Assembly (NCBI GenBank): GCA_015501075.1
Contig: JADNYJ010000055.1
Coordinates: forward strand, 124,001 to 188,000
Direction of reading: 5' to 3'
Length of the DNA stretch: 64,000 bases
Source of the DNA: Gymnopilus junonius
Taxonomy: Eukaryota > Basidiomycota > Agaricomycetes > Agaricales > Galerinaceae
Below the pieces are notes generated by a model. That model did not search any database, was not told where the DNA came from, and saw nothing but the letters and a program-made list of their open reading frames with translations. The stretch's first letter is position 1. Each line of letters starts with the position of its first letter. A program made the position numbers and the translations under genes. Positions 1 through 11,081 of this stretch are shown in pieces.

Positions 1-75
1 GAGAAGGGATATTGGGTGCCATAATCACTACTTTTCAAGTTGTCAAGTTAACTTTGTCCAAACTTTGTCACTACC

Positions 76-233
76 TAGACCGGAGGCCGATCTGTCTATG
101 AAGCAGCAAGCTGTAATCTGTCGATAGACAGACCGGTGTATCTGAGTTTAAATCCCCGTAGCGCGCATTTCCCACGCGGTTTGGCTGAGGTGTTTGAATT
201 TGGCTTAGGTGGAATTTGGCCAACCCTAAACTC
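76..233 (+). repeat. Left terminal inverted repeat
   Basis: Matches the reverse complement of 1018-1167 with few mismatches. The best conserved stretch covers the segments around TTTAAATCCCCGTAGCGCGC and CCCACGCGGTTTGGCTGAGG. Near the outer end it contains a small internal palindrome, CTGTCGATAGACAG, that could form a hairpin or a protein-binding site. Confidence 0.9.
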
Positions 234-245
234 GCTCCTCAGCAA

Positions 246-264
246 GACGCGTCGCGTCGCGTCT
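246..264. promoter_or_regulatory. Overlapping MluI-box-like (ACGCGT/CGCGT) repeat
   Basis: The sequence GACGCGTCGCGTCGCGTCT holds one full ACGCGT box and two further CGCGT steps. ACGCGT is the yeast MCB site bound by MBF at G1/S. Here it sits about 64-82 bp upstream of the helicase-stub ATG. The same 18-mer occurs at 13617-13634. Function in this fungus is inference. Confidence 0.4.
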
Positions 265-327
265 TCCCTCGTATTGTCCGCGCCAGGTGCGCGCCGTAGG
301 GCATCTGGCTCATGAAAACACATTGCC

Positions 328-591
328 ATGGACCCTAACACAGATTCTCTACATGAAGCTCTCAAAAATATACGCGATTTGCCAACTGAACTTCTCCTAC
401 AAGAATACCAGGCTCGGATACCAGCTGAACTCGCTCCTGCTCAACAATTCTGGTCTGGATACGACGAAAAGCAAACTTATGTTGGTCTTCGAAGCTGTCT
501 CTTGCTCTGGACTACATCTGGGTCTCGCATGATACCTCGGGAATTTCAACTGCGTGCAGTAATGGCGACAATGTCGGGACAGGACCTCTGA
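328..591 (+). pseudogene. RecQ-like DNA helicase, N-terminal stub inside the TIR element
   Basis: An 87-codon open frame starts at an ATG 95 bp inside the left TIR. Its last third reads like the segment just upstream of the Walker A box in the large RecQ-type helicase families of mushrooms (IPREFQLRAVMATMSGQD-like). The frame then stops, so the ATP-binding motif and every later helicase motif are missing and the product cannot be an active helicase. A block of overlapping ACGCGT/CGCGT boxes lies 64-82 bp upstream of the ATG. I read it as the surviving 5' end of a helicase gene carried by a larger relative of this element. A captured host fragment is possible. Confidence 0.5.
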
Positions 592-639
592 GTGTGAAAA
601 GCTGAATGGAATATATTGGGATATACAAATCAAAAACAA

Positions 640-969
640 AGAAAAAACCCCGAACATAGTCTCCAATCCCTCACTCCCATCCAATCCCTCATTCCCATCC
701 ACCATCACCTTCTGAAAGACTTCAAATGACTCTGAGGTTACCGGAGGTTCGAATTGCAACTCCTCGTGAGGTTGGGACGATCCAGCGAGGATAGGCGGCT
801 GTAAAAGCGACGCTGCCGATGTTGATTGTTCCGTTGCAGTCAAAGTCAGTTCCGTGACGGAGAACGTCGATGTTTGCGTGCTGAATAGTGGTGCGCGCTT
901 CTTTCTGGACTTTTTGGCCGGTGGTGGCTTCGCAGCAGCAAGGATCTCAGCGGAAGTCTTGGGAATCAT
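640..969 (-). pseudogene. Second gene stub inside the TIR element (unknown, lysine-rich N-terminus)
   Basis: The minus-strand frame begins at an ATG about 50 bp inside the right TIR. Its first ~20 residues contain the basic run KKSRKKR, which resembles a nuclear localisation signal, followed by Ser/Thr-rich sequence. The open frame continues to position 397, but from roughly 640 downward it is antisense to the helicase stub and looks non-coding. I do not recognise the family. Its mirror-image placement against the helicase stub is the main reason to note it. Confidence 0.35.
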
Positions 970-1017
970 GGAGAGGATGAGGCGGATGGGAGGCAGGGAG
1001 CGCGGTAGAGGGAGTGT

Positions 1018-1167
1018 AGTTTAGGGTTGGCCAGATTCCACCTAAGCCATTTTAAAATGCCTCAGCCAAACCGCGTGGGAAATGCGCGCTACGGGGATTT
1101 AAACTCAGATACACCAGCCTGTCTATCGACAGATTTCATCTTCATAGACAGGTTGGACACCAGCCTA
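1018..1167 (-). repeat. Right terminal inverted repeat
   Basis: Inverted partner of the left TIR. It carries the same inner boundary (TTAGGGTTGG) and the same internal CTGTC/GACAG palindrome near the tip. It is followed immediately by the second copy of the 9-bp direct repeat. Confidence 0.9.
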
Positions 1168-1313
1168 GTCACTACCGTTTACTTTTTGCAGATTTGTCAC
1201 AAAGACCACATGATGTTATGTAGCGCGTTCTTCCGCACTCACACTCCTGCCATTGCGTATATATTCAAAATACCTTGTCCCTAAGATTTTCGCGTCGCAG
1301 GCTCACAGCGAAG

Positions 1314-2883
1314 ATGTCTTTCACCAAGATACCCCAAGAAATTAAAGGCGAGATAATTAAACACCTTTCAAATAATACGATGACGCTTCTCTCACTTGCC
1401 GAAGCCTCGTCACTACGTCTCAAAAATATCTATTTGCCAATATCGTCCTAACTAAGGACAAAATGAAAAGCACCTACAAAGGACAACCCGCTTTCGAGCT
1501 TCGAGAAACACTCAAGGTCTCTCCTCACATCGCTCTATACGTTCGTCGACTGGAGTTGGTCGATCTTTACGAGGGAACTGACCTTGAGTGAGAAGAGGAC
1601 GAGGACGAGCTGGAAGCCAAAATGGAGCGGCAGGGCAATGGTCTAGTTTTTTGCTTACCCTTTCGTCGATGTTTGAAGGCGATGATTCTAACGTTTGTGG
1701 GTGACGGATCGATTTTGTCTCCTGAGCTTCGCTCTTCCTTGATTACTGTCTTGCAATTTCCTTCCCTGACATAACTTGATGTCACCAATGCATGTATCCT
1801 TTTAGCGGAACATTGCATCGGTGCCAGGCACTTGTCGCTGAAAGAACCCGACTTCCTGACCGAAAGGGGTATCCCGTTCAATCAGCATTGCCCCATCTTT
1901 CTCGACTCACTTCGAGTCTGCCTTGATGAAGACTTCCATAAGGATCTGCTCGAATCCGAATCCGACCCTCGCGGTTGGTCCTCCTGGCTGTTGCACCCGA
2001 GGAATCATGTCAAGATGTCCAAGCTAAAGAAGTTGGTTGTGGAAACTACAAGCTCCATGGACGAGCATCATTATACTCTTCGGATCCTGGAGACTTAACC
2101 AAGTACACTTGAAGAGTTCTCTTTCTATCCATGCGATGATGGTACGTTTGTCTGGTAATAAAAGTTATATTAAATCACCTTAATAATGCATGCTCTTCTT
2201 TCCGTTTACATCTTCACAGTTGCTTATGATGACACTGTAGAACCCATTGACCTAGGAAACTTGGCAGCATTGAAAAGACTCTACATTCATATACGTTGTA
2301 GCTCCGATGGAGGGGCCTTACGATGATATATTCAACTTCTCAAGACTATCTCAACATCCCATTCAAGACTCATCGAAGAGCTCAAGATTCATGTACTGGA
2401 TATCTCTCCCAGTGACAAAGAGTCCTGTGGTATTGAAGATGCTGATACCGGTGCTAATACTACTAATGCCTTCTGGAGAGAATTAGCAGACCTCATATCC
2501 TCTGGGCAATTTCCATGCCTGCGTAGATTTGTTGTTCGGGTGGCCTACATCGATATGAAGCCCAATCGGACTTCGGAGGAGAAAGATTGCGCATTTAATC
2601 ACCTGCCGTAACTAGAACTCGCAGGTTTACTTGATATCTCTTTCATCCAAGGAAGTGAGTGCTGCGTTTAATTCTTGAAATCTTGAGGTCTAATGGCCTG
2701 CTACGTACATTTTCTTCTGACATAGGTGATGCCTGGGATGAGGAAATGTGTGTTTTCCCACCGGATTCTTCTTGGGATGCTTCAATCAGACGTTATCCTA
2801 AGCACAGGGAAGTCATCGTAGACCCGCTATTCATGCAACGAGTTACGTCGCTACTAAGAGGAATAGGGAATCGGCAGCACTGA
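1314..2883 (+). pseudogene. F-box/LRR-like protein, pseudogene
   Basis: The reading begins at an ATG (MSFTKIPQEIKGEII...), an F-box-like opening. A frameshift near 1420 moves it to a frame reading QKYLFANIVLTK, as in basidiomycete F-box proteins. The line continues as leucine-rich sequence to 2883 but is broken by in-frame stops, for example near 1589, 1771, 2096, 2324 and 2609. Two introns still look intact: GTACGT...CACAG at about 2141-2219, and GTGAGT...CATAG ending near 2726. Such proteins normally serve as substrate receptors of SCF ubiquitin ligases; this copy cannot make a full product. Many short plausible blocks in the right order argue for a decayed gene rather than chance. The TIR element sits in what would have been its promoter. 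Confidence 0.7.
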
Positions 2884-4136
2884 CCGCTTGTTCCTATTGG
2901 TCGGCTTTTCTGAGCTTTACTTGCAACGTGCTCGAGACTGTAGTTGATCGTCTCGCCTACTGTTGTCGTTGTATCTCATATTGTCGAGTTCTCCATAACA
3001 CACCATGCCCCTGTCGGCTCTCGTGAGACTGCCAAATATTGCTTGTATGGTGACGCATTTCTCTAAGGTTCTCCGTAGACAGATGAATATACTTCACGTC
3101 GACATCGATTACATCAAAGGTCAGCTGGCATTTCTGCCCATGACAAAAACATTCCACCCTTCAACGCGCTTCTCTAAGATCCTCAGTAGGTGGCTGAATT
3201 TATTTTTTGTCGATGTCGATCGCACCAGGGTCAGCTGTAAAATACCCTGGTACAATGAACCGTTTCTTTGATCTGAGATTGACCTGCCTATGTCCAACCT
3301 CTGTATCTCGTTTTGGCATTATTCTAGCACTGCTCAACGAAGGACTGGTGACCAAGTATACGGCCATAGCTTTACACTGTACACTGGCGATTTCTTGTTT
3401 ATAACACCATACTGCTTTGTGTGGCGTGATTTCCTACATTTGGACGACGGCCAATTGGAGAAAGGGGAAACAATATTATTCCGTTTTTGGACATTCCCTT
3501 TGGCCTCTCAGGATGAAAGAGAAATAAATGGAAATATGGCTGCACCTCGTGAATATTGAATCATGACGTTTCAAGGTAAATTTGTCGTAGAAATGTACTC
3601 TATAGAGAAAAAAAACCGCTGCGGCAATAGCGGATTGTTGTGGCCGGTAAGCCGATGTCTAACATTTATGCATGGTGCATTTTCTTTTGAACGAGGACAG
3701 GGCAAAGTGAAACAACTTTGCGCGATGTCTTTGAACGTTCTCTTCACTACCTTATCTGAGTGGTTTTTTGTTCTTGACGTGGATGCGTATATACTATCTC
3801 GTGAAAGATATCGCTCATATATCTAGCTGCTTGTCTGAGATGCCTCCTAGTTAAACTTGCTGAGAGGTCATTGTCGCGGCTCTGACCTCTGTCTTTCAAG
3901 ACCTGTTCAGATTCACCGACTCGACAAAATGTATCTGTTGCATTGACTGGAGTGGGCTATAAACTGTACTCGGGGGTGAATATTACTGGATAGCTAGAGC
4001 TCGACATGATAGATGAACAAGGCATGATGTCGAGGCAGTGACGTAAGAGACTAGGACCTTCCTAATTAGTGCGGCGAAATGAAGTCTGTCTCCGTTTGTC
4101 TTGGCAGCTGAACTCCTTTCACCGCTGCCGCCATCG
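2884..4136. other. Intergenic, no gene recognised; contains an imperfect tandem duplication
   Basis: Short frames exist on both strands but none has recognisable motifs. The only structure I can support is an imperfect direct duplication (3052-3126 and 3163-3238, period about 111 bp). The two copies translate similarly in the same frame, as variants of FSKVLRR...LHVDID and FSKILSR...FFVDVD. This could be a relic of a repeated protein or a simple DNA duplication. Confidence 0.4.
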
Positions 4137-7100
4137 ATGACCAAACCGACCCTGGTGCAGAGCATCCTCAATCTGCCGTCCCAGACATATAGCAATGGCC
4201 ACAGTGTCGATGGCAAGAATAACCCGACCCCCAGCAATCACGCGAACACCACGAGGCCTGTCAAGAAGGATTATTATTCGACAAAGCAGGAGATGATTAG
4301 AATTGCTGCCAGTATGGCACAGGCTGAGAGAATGGAGGTCGGTGCTAATGGATATGCGACCACAGCGCCCGCGGTATCGAAACGGCCAGAACCTATCATC
4401 GTGGGTCCATTTACTTTCCTCTTCAGTCCAACAATGGAGCTGAGCGTGTTTGAGCAGCACTCATCATCATCCAACCCTCACAGGGCGCCTCCTCTTCCCA
4501 GAGCGCAGTCTCATGCCAAAGACGAGTCGGACTTTGATGACGACGACGACGACTCTGATCTAGACGCCTTCTTCACCCCCAACACCTCCCCGCGCACATC
4601 GATGGCCTCATCAACAGCCACCGTCAAATTCCCCACATCCCGCAAACCTAGCCGAAGGTCGCTTACCTCTTCGGACTCACACCAGCCTCTGCAGATTCCT
4701 GATACCGCTGAACATCCCGTGCCAAAGGTATCTGGCGGTTCGAGTGCTATCGCCCATACTCCGGCTGCTGTTCCGTCTACACGTACACCTTCAACTTCGA
4801 GTTCTAAAGCACAGCCTCGGGTCCTTTCTTCTAACTCGAGTCTTTCTTCCAACAGCCTTGAGGCGCACTCGGTCTTTTCGGATGATGTAGAGTCAAGAGA
4901 GACTACTTTACACACCTCCCCGCACCCTAGCAATTCAAATCACTCAAAGGTAGCGGCGAGGAGTACCTCTACAAGTTCGAAGCATAGAAGTTTGACAGAT
5001 CAGGGCAAGAAAACTGTATCTCAACCAACGGGTTCAAATGCACCGAGTTCCTACAAGGCGACGAAATCCAGTGTCTCCTCTATTCAAAATCTTGAAGGAG
5101 CTTCCAGCTCAAGTACTACTACACCAAAGAAAAGTATAACCTCCGCATCAACTTCTCAAATTCCCAATTCAACTTCAGCATCAGACACAGCAACTCCAAC
5201 CTCAAGCACAAAAAGCAAAGAGAGGGAGAAGGACAAGCACTCTAAAGATAAAGACACCGTCGGTTATGGAACAGTCACCATCCTCCCCTCCAACAAACCG
5301 TCCGCCTCTGCCACCGCTCGACCGACCAAGACGTATGTCTCTCCCAAACAACCACACACGTTCTCGGCGTTTGCTTCTGTATCTTCTGGTGAACCTGCAG
5401 CTGCTAGTACGCCGCATGTAAAGTCTTCCTCGTCTTCTTCCGCCTCTGCTTCGAATGGGCATTCAAGTCTAAAAACGTCTCCCAGCGGTTCTGCTTCTGC
5501 CTCTCAGAGTACTGAGAGGCATAGATCGTCTCCGGCTGTGGCTTCGCCGGCGCACCAAGGGTCAGTGCCCACACCGTTCTCGTCCTCGTCCCCGACACAA
5601 AAAAGCGCTAGACATGCTTCCGCACCTCCGGCTCCGAAGACAAGTACAAGTAAACCCCTTCCTACCACTAGCAGCAGCATAAGCTCCCGTCCTGTATCAG
5701 ACGCTCATGGGCATGCCAACGCCAATGCCAAAGCAAAATCCGCTACCTCTAGTGATACGCCTTCACATTCTATCCCCACTCCGCCTTCCACCCCGCCTTC
5801 CACAGCTATAGCCACAGGTACATCCACAGTTACCCCACGTAAAAAGCCTACAATGTCTAAACCGCCTCCGAGCGGGATGATAGGTATGGATGCGCTCATG
5901 GAGGAGGATGAGGATGGGCCGTTGACGCCTAGGATGGAGTCCAGGACTTTGAATACTACTGCGGAAGGTGGTGATGGCAGAAATAAAAGGGTGGCTGGCT
6001 GGGATTGGGGAAGTGAGTGGGAGAAGCAAGTGGCTGCTGCTAATGCTGCTGGAAAGGACAGGGAAAGCGGTGGGACCTGACGCCGCCGAATGCATCAGGC
6101 TCTGGCTCGGGATCCGACTCGAGGCCTTCAAGAAGCCTTCGACATACCTCCCCTCATGCAACCGACATGCGTCGGCGCAGATCGAGGTCCTTAGATGGCT
6201 CCTCCACCACCTCATCAAACTCAGAAAGCACCGTCCACCGCTCCAACTCTCACTCACACTCCAAAAGCACATCCACCCACCCCCGTCAACCCCCTCAAAC
6301 GCTCTCAGCTGAAGTCCGTGCCCTAGTCTCCGATTTTGTATCCCCTGCCGATCGTAGACCGAGTAAAGGCACCCAGGGGTACACCTCGCTCGTCCTTCCC
6401 CGTGCACCGCCGCTTCCTTCAGGGGATACCAGGCGCTTGGGCAAGTTGAATTTGGGCCTAAATTTGAGAGGAGGAGGAGGAGGGTGGCTGGCACCCGATG
6501 GGAAGATCGATTTAGCCAAGACGGGGGTGGCAGGTACGACGATGGCGAGTGTAGAGGTGGTCAGGGGGTTAGGTATGAGTGGGGGTGCTGGTGGGATTCT
6601 GGGGAATATACTTGGGTTTGGGAGGCGCAGAGCTGCGTCGGCGGGTGATAGGTACGTTCGTGGGCCTCTTCCTGTTCCGTTGAAGGCGAAGGATGGTGCT
6701 GCTGCTACCACGTCGAATAAGGCGACGACAAGTTCCGCTATGAGCCCAGGTGGCGGAAGTATGGTACTAGGCTTCACATCGTACCGCAAACCGCCCAACT
6801 ACGTCCCGAGTGGTGGGGTACTCGTGCAAGTGTGGGCTGTTGGAGTGGACGGCGTTGATGGAAGACTTATTGGAGTGAGGTTTGGGGGCAGTGGTTCCAG
6901 CAGAAGAGGAGGGGGTGCAACTGTTGAAGGCGACTGGGAGGAAATCAGACACACCGATCTGGAACTGGGGACGGAAAGTGAAACGGAAGGAGAGAGTACA
7001 GAAAATGAGCACTTCCATCAGCGCGAAGGTGCCGAAGGAGGTGATGAGGAGGATGAGGATGAAGAGGATGAGTTACAAATGCAGTCGACTCCGACTCCGA

Positions 7101-9240
7101 GCAAGAAGGGTCTAGCAGCATTGGGGAGGTCTTTGAGCTTCCGATTGAGCCGGAATAGCAGTACACCGAATAAGCACCAGCAACAGCAGAAAGAGGGGAA
7201 AGGGGACATGCAGAGGGCGAGATCAGCTTCTGCAGCTGTCCCTGCGGTTTCGACACCTGGATCTAAAGAGAGACCGAGGGCTGACTCTTCGTCCAGGCAG
7301 CAGCCACAGCAGAATGGCCATGCAAATGGAAATGGTCCAGCAACGCTTCCAAAGTCGACTGCGGCGCCCAACGCGAATGCGAATGGGCATAAGAGGTCTT
7401 TATCTTTCTCGCTGACCCTCAAGAGGAACAACACCGACACGTCTCATGCCTCTCACGCGACCACCGCTACAACAACTACAGTCGCTTCTTCAGCTGCGCA
7501 TCAAGACAACCTGCACAGCGTCAACAGCCCAGGGCAAAATGGGAACATCAAGCCACAGAAAAAACTCAAGCGTCCGGCAAAGCAGAGTCAGGCGGAGGTG
7601 GGGTATATTCCTGGAAGAAGTTTCGTGGGGAGGGTGTTGGAGGTAGGATGGGATGTGCCAGATGAGGTTGTGAGGAAGGGGGAGTGGGTTGTTGGGCTTC
7701 TGGATGTCAGGAAGGTGGGTTTTTGGTTTTACGCGGTTTTTTTCTGAGGACTTCGGCCTCGAAAAACAAGGTGTTATTGAAGTACAGTGTTATATACTCA
7801 CCTTTATGTAGTTCTGCTTTGATTTTCTTTCCTTCCTGAATCTTGCATTCCCATTCTTTGCAACGCGTGCTGACCTCTTCCTAGGCCGGCGCTCTTGCAG
7901 AGTTTATCGTCGTTGACCGACGTCGCGTTTATCGAGTGCCGCATCCATGGGAAGGTCCTACATCCCCTGATACCCAGCCAACATCTCCAGGTGGAACACG
8001 CGCTCCGCACCGGATGTTAAGTTTGGAAGAACTTGCTCTCCTGCCGTTGTGTGGTTTACCGGCTTATCGTGCTGTAAGGACGTTCATGTATGCTTTTTCT
8101 TCTTCCTCGATGAGAGATGGAAGTATGCCGATGACCCCCTCTCCCTCGGCTGATCGGCGCGGATTTGAAATCTCGTCTCCTCCGACACGGAAGGGATCTT
8201 TGAGCAGGGGCACAAGCGATCATGCGCAAGGATACCGTCGGCGTGTACTGGTCCTACGCGGACACGACGGGGCAGGCGCCATGGCCGTCCAGATGCTCGT
8301 CGGCCGGGGATGGCGCGTCTCCGTACACGTTCCGTTCTCTTCCGTCCCCGCATATGCCACTCAAGAAGCCGGAGACAGGTTCATGCATGTTGTGGAGGAA
8401 AGGGCAAGGGATTGGGGCGCCGATGAGGTTATCTTTGATGACGGCGAGGAGGGGGGAGGACCAGATGACGGAAGAGGGGCGGCTGTGAGGGTTCTAGATA
8501 CGCTTAGGGAGGACGGGGATGTGTTTGATGCGGTTTTGGATACGATTGGGGGAAAGGAGGTCAGAGAGGCCGCGGAGAGGCTTTTGAAGAGTGCTGGTGC
8601 CGATGGGAGCGCAAGTGCAAGGCTGAAGAGGAGGGGTGTAGGTCAGTTTACGACTCTTGTGGGTGATCATCCAGAACGGACTATTCCCAGTGCGGGCGAT
8701 AATTTTCGCGCTGGGTTGCGTTCTTTGCGACCAGTTGGTGGTGGGAACGGCACAAGCGCAGGGGGAGGCAAAGCTAACTCTGAAGACGCACATCAGCCAG
8801 CTAACGGCAATGGGCCCTCTAACGCAGGAAGTACCACCAGAGTGGGCTACGCATGGGTGAGCGTGGCACAGGATGTGGATTGGGAAGGCGACGATGTAGG
8901 CGAGACGCTCCGCATGGTCCTTCGTCTGGCGTTGGAGGACGGCGTAAGGCCCCTCGTGGAGGACTTGGTCAGTGGTGACGGACCAGACACGCCGCGGACA
9001 ACACCTTTCGAGCGTGCTCCATCTGTGTTTGTGGATAATGGACCGCTAGGGATGGGGGCACGGTGGTGGTTAAAATTGCGCAGTGAGATTGTGCTTGAAG
9101 TTGATGGTTTTGTTGCTCTCTGTCTTATGTATAAACCCCTTTCTTTTTTTTCTCTTCTTGTTCTTCTGTTGCACACGAGCGTCATCCTCAAAACTCACAC
9201 GTACTGTATTCATCTTTTTCTTTTCTCTGGTTATTTATAA
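4137..9240 (+). CDS. Medium-chain dehydrogenase/reductase (zinc-type alcohol dehydrogenase-like) with a long low-complexity N-terminal region
   Basis: Three exons fit: 4137-6012, 6099-7714 and 7885-9240, giving about 1615 residues. Intron 1 has GTGAGT, a CTGAC branch site and TCAG; intron 2 has GTGGGT and CTAG. Both keep frame. The first ~870 residues are Ser/Thr/Pro-rich, with an Asp run near residue 140 and an Ala/Ser-rich linker. A GroES-like fold follows (PPNYVPSGGVLVQVWAVGVDG, then a long Ser/Glu-rich insert, then GYIPGRSFVGRVLEVGWDV). Downstream is a Rossmann segment (VLVLRGHDGAGAMAVQML) and the usual FDAVLDTIGG. I see no clear catalytic zinc cysteines, so it resembles the quinone-oxidoreductase side of the family. 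Substrate unknown. The last ~45 residues are hydrophobic and may be 3' noncoding sequence read through, or a missed intron. Confidence 0.75.
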
Positions 9241-10106
9241 GGCTTGGTAACAGCATGACGGGTTTCTGACTTCTGTTCTCATCCAAACTTGTGTAGAGCT
9301 TGTATTGCACATATTGACAGGGTGTATTTTTTACTATTACACTTGTACTCGTATTGTATTATGTACTTGGACAGTATTTTCAAGGTAGAGAAGGTGCATA
9401 ACTATTTCAGAGGTTACATGTCGGTGTTTTCTCACAGATTCGGATTCAGACTGTTTTGTCGCCTTTCATTAAGTACACTGAAGCATCAATATTACTCGTC
9501 ATGAGGACCAGTACTATGACCTATTGCCCAAACTTTATTTAATATCGATACATCGGCCAAGCTCGTTTATCTTGACGACAGAATACTTATAAGCAAATAG
9601 ATTAATTTGCACTCTTCCTCTTGACATAACCTTACACTGCGTTCCGCAGTAGAGTCTCGCTCGTATTTGGTGCGGATGCCTTTTGACTGGCTGAAAAGAA
9701 GTAATTATGAGTCATAATGGATAATTAGGCTGGGCGCTTATACTGGCCAAAGTTATCTGCTCAAATAACAATGCCAGAATCTGGTGAACTAATCCATTAA
9801 TTAGTGGATAATGCTATATCAACGAATATGAAGTTCAAACACCAGAATCTACAGGATTGAGTAAATTCTCTATATCCGGTCGAACGCAACTTCGCAATAC
9901 TGCTTGTCCTCGGAGGCCTCAAGGTTGATGGTTCGGATGATCATATGATGGCATATGTCCAGGGTTCCAGGGTTCAATCGAAACCTGGTCGTCAGGTGTC
10001 CTATTTGCGAATGTTCCACTGCCTGTCGCAATCCAACCTGCATGCCCGCTGGAGATGACGAGTCTGATTATCCGAGGCCTCTTTTGAGTACTTTATTTCG
10101 AGGACC
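9241..10106. other. Intergenic, nothing recognised
   Basis: Low coding signal on both strands. The start should hold the 3' end of the dehydrogenase transcript. A near-palindrome around ATCCATTAATTAGTGGAT (about 9791) and a short inverted pair CCAGG...CCTGG near 9969-9990 are visible. Neither makes a tRNA or any other RNA fold I can name. Confidence 0.4.
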
Positions 10107-10109
10107 AAT

Positions 10110-10881
10110 TCAATAGGGGAGAACATCGTACAATACCATGCGCCGCTTTTCTTCACCAACCATCATTCTGCTAAATTGCTTTGGAACCAGAACTACGAGA
10201 TGTGACCATGACGGATCATCATAAGGAATTTCTCTGCGGTGGTCTGTATAAGAAGCGCCAAAAACATAGGTGTCATTCCAAAGGTTAAGCAAGGCCTGAT
10301 AATAACATGCAATGCTGCTGGTCTTTCTCCATTTTTCAACACTAGAGGCATCATCTACTAGGACTCCGACTCGGGCTAGGAACTGCAAAGAAACCAGTAC
10401 AAAGATGCAACTTGTGTCTTGAGATCTAGATCAGCAGAAAGAGTAGAAATAACATCAGAAACACGTTCAGCAGCCCTAGCTGAATACCAAGGCGCTTCAA
10501 GTTCTGTGCTGCCAATCATCGTGGAACAGATTCAACACGTGTCTTTTGCAGGTCCTCAAAGTTCTTACTTTTTGCACTGCCACCACAGAAGCGCGCTGCT
10601 TTATTTGGAAACACAGTTGCACCCACATCGTCGGAGACCGAAAATTTCAATCGATACCTTCTGTAAAGCGATATCCCACCTCAAATACTTACAACACAGT
10701 GTACCGTCGTGAACAACACTGAGCAATCTTGAAGTTCGCCCGCAAAGGGCTTGTCAGGACCCCGGGCAATACACCCGATGATCGATCTCGTAAACGGGGT
10801 CTGGGGTCCTACCAAGTTGACATTGTGAAGATACTTTCTTACATTTTCCAGCGTTTGGGTTAAAGGCCACATCCGAACCAT
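10110..10881 (-). pseudogene. Unrecognised gene or gene remnant
   Basis: Three stretches with protein-like composition lie in order on the minus strand. One is 10681-10881, which opens MVRMWPLTQTLENVRKYL. A middle block near 10400-10520 contains the segment VISTLSADLDLKTQVASLYW. The last is 10110-10388, ending in VLYDVLPY and a stop. The blocks are in different frames, and the only clean GTAAGT...ACAG candidate between the first two is just ~32 nt, shorter than any intron elsewhere in the window. I do not recognise the family. It may be a decayed gene or a small lineage-specific gene with splice sites I cannot resolve. Confidence 0.3.
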
Positions 10882-11081
10882 GGATATTATACGTAAAAGG
10901 ATATCACAAAATATAGATATACATCCTCAAGACTGAGCCGTACATGATCGTACCACTTCAGCATGCAATTTGTGAGGTAGCTATCGAGTCGAACGTTGCT
11001 GCACAGCAAGGCACAACGGATCAGGAAGGTCGATGCCAAAATGACCTACTAGGTAGGTACGGAGGCTGGAAGAAGCCGTGG

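Larger units (their letters stand above)
76..1167. mobile_element. TIR transposable element, non-autonomous, with 9-bp target-site duplication
   Basis: The two ends of this 1092-bp unit are inverted copies of each other over about 150 bp (76-233 against 1018-1167). The tips begin TAGACCGG on the left and TAGGCTGG on the right, read inward. The unit is flanked by a perfect direct repeat, GTCACTACC, at 67-75 and 1168-1176, as expected of a target-site duplication. Long TIRs with a 9-bp duplication are typical of Mutator-like (MULE) elements, so that is my preferred class, but no transposase or DDE motif is present. Inside are two short gene stubs pointing at each other: a RecQ-helicase-like N-terminus (+) and an unrelated lysine-rich N-terminus (-). 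Each starts 50-95 bp inside its TIR. This arrangement suggests deletion of the middle of a larger two-gene element; captured host fragments (a Pack-MULE) are the alternative. The insertion lies about 140 bp upstream of the F-box pseudogene. Confidence 0.85.

Noticed and set aside
5202..5462. Arg-rich minus-strand frame
   Set aside because: Antisense of the Ser-rich region of the dehydrogenase gene.
9966..9995. tRNA gene (TTCAAT with paired CCAGG/CCTGG)
   Set aside because: The loop is too long for a T-arm, and no acceptor stem, D-arm or A box is seen.
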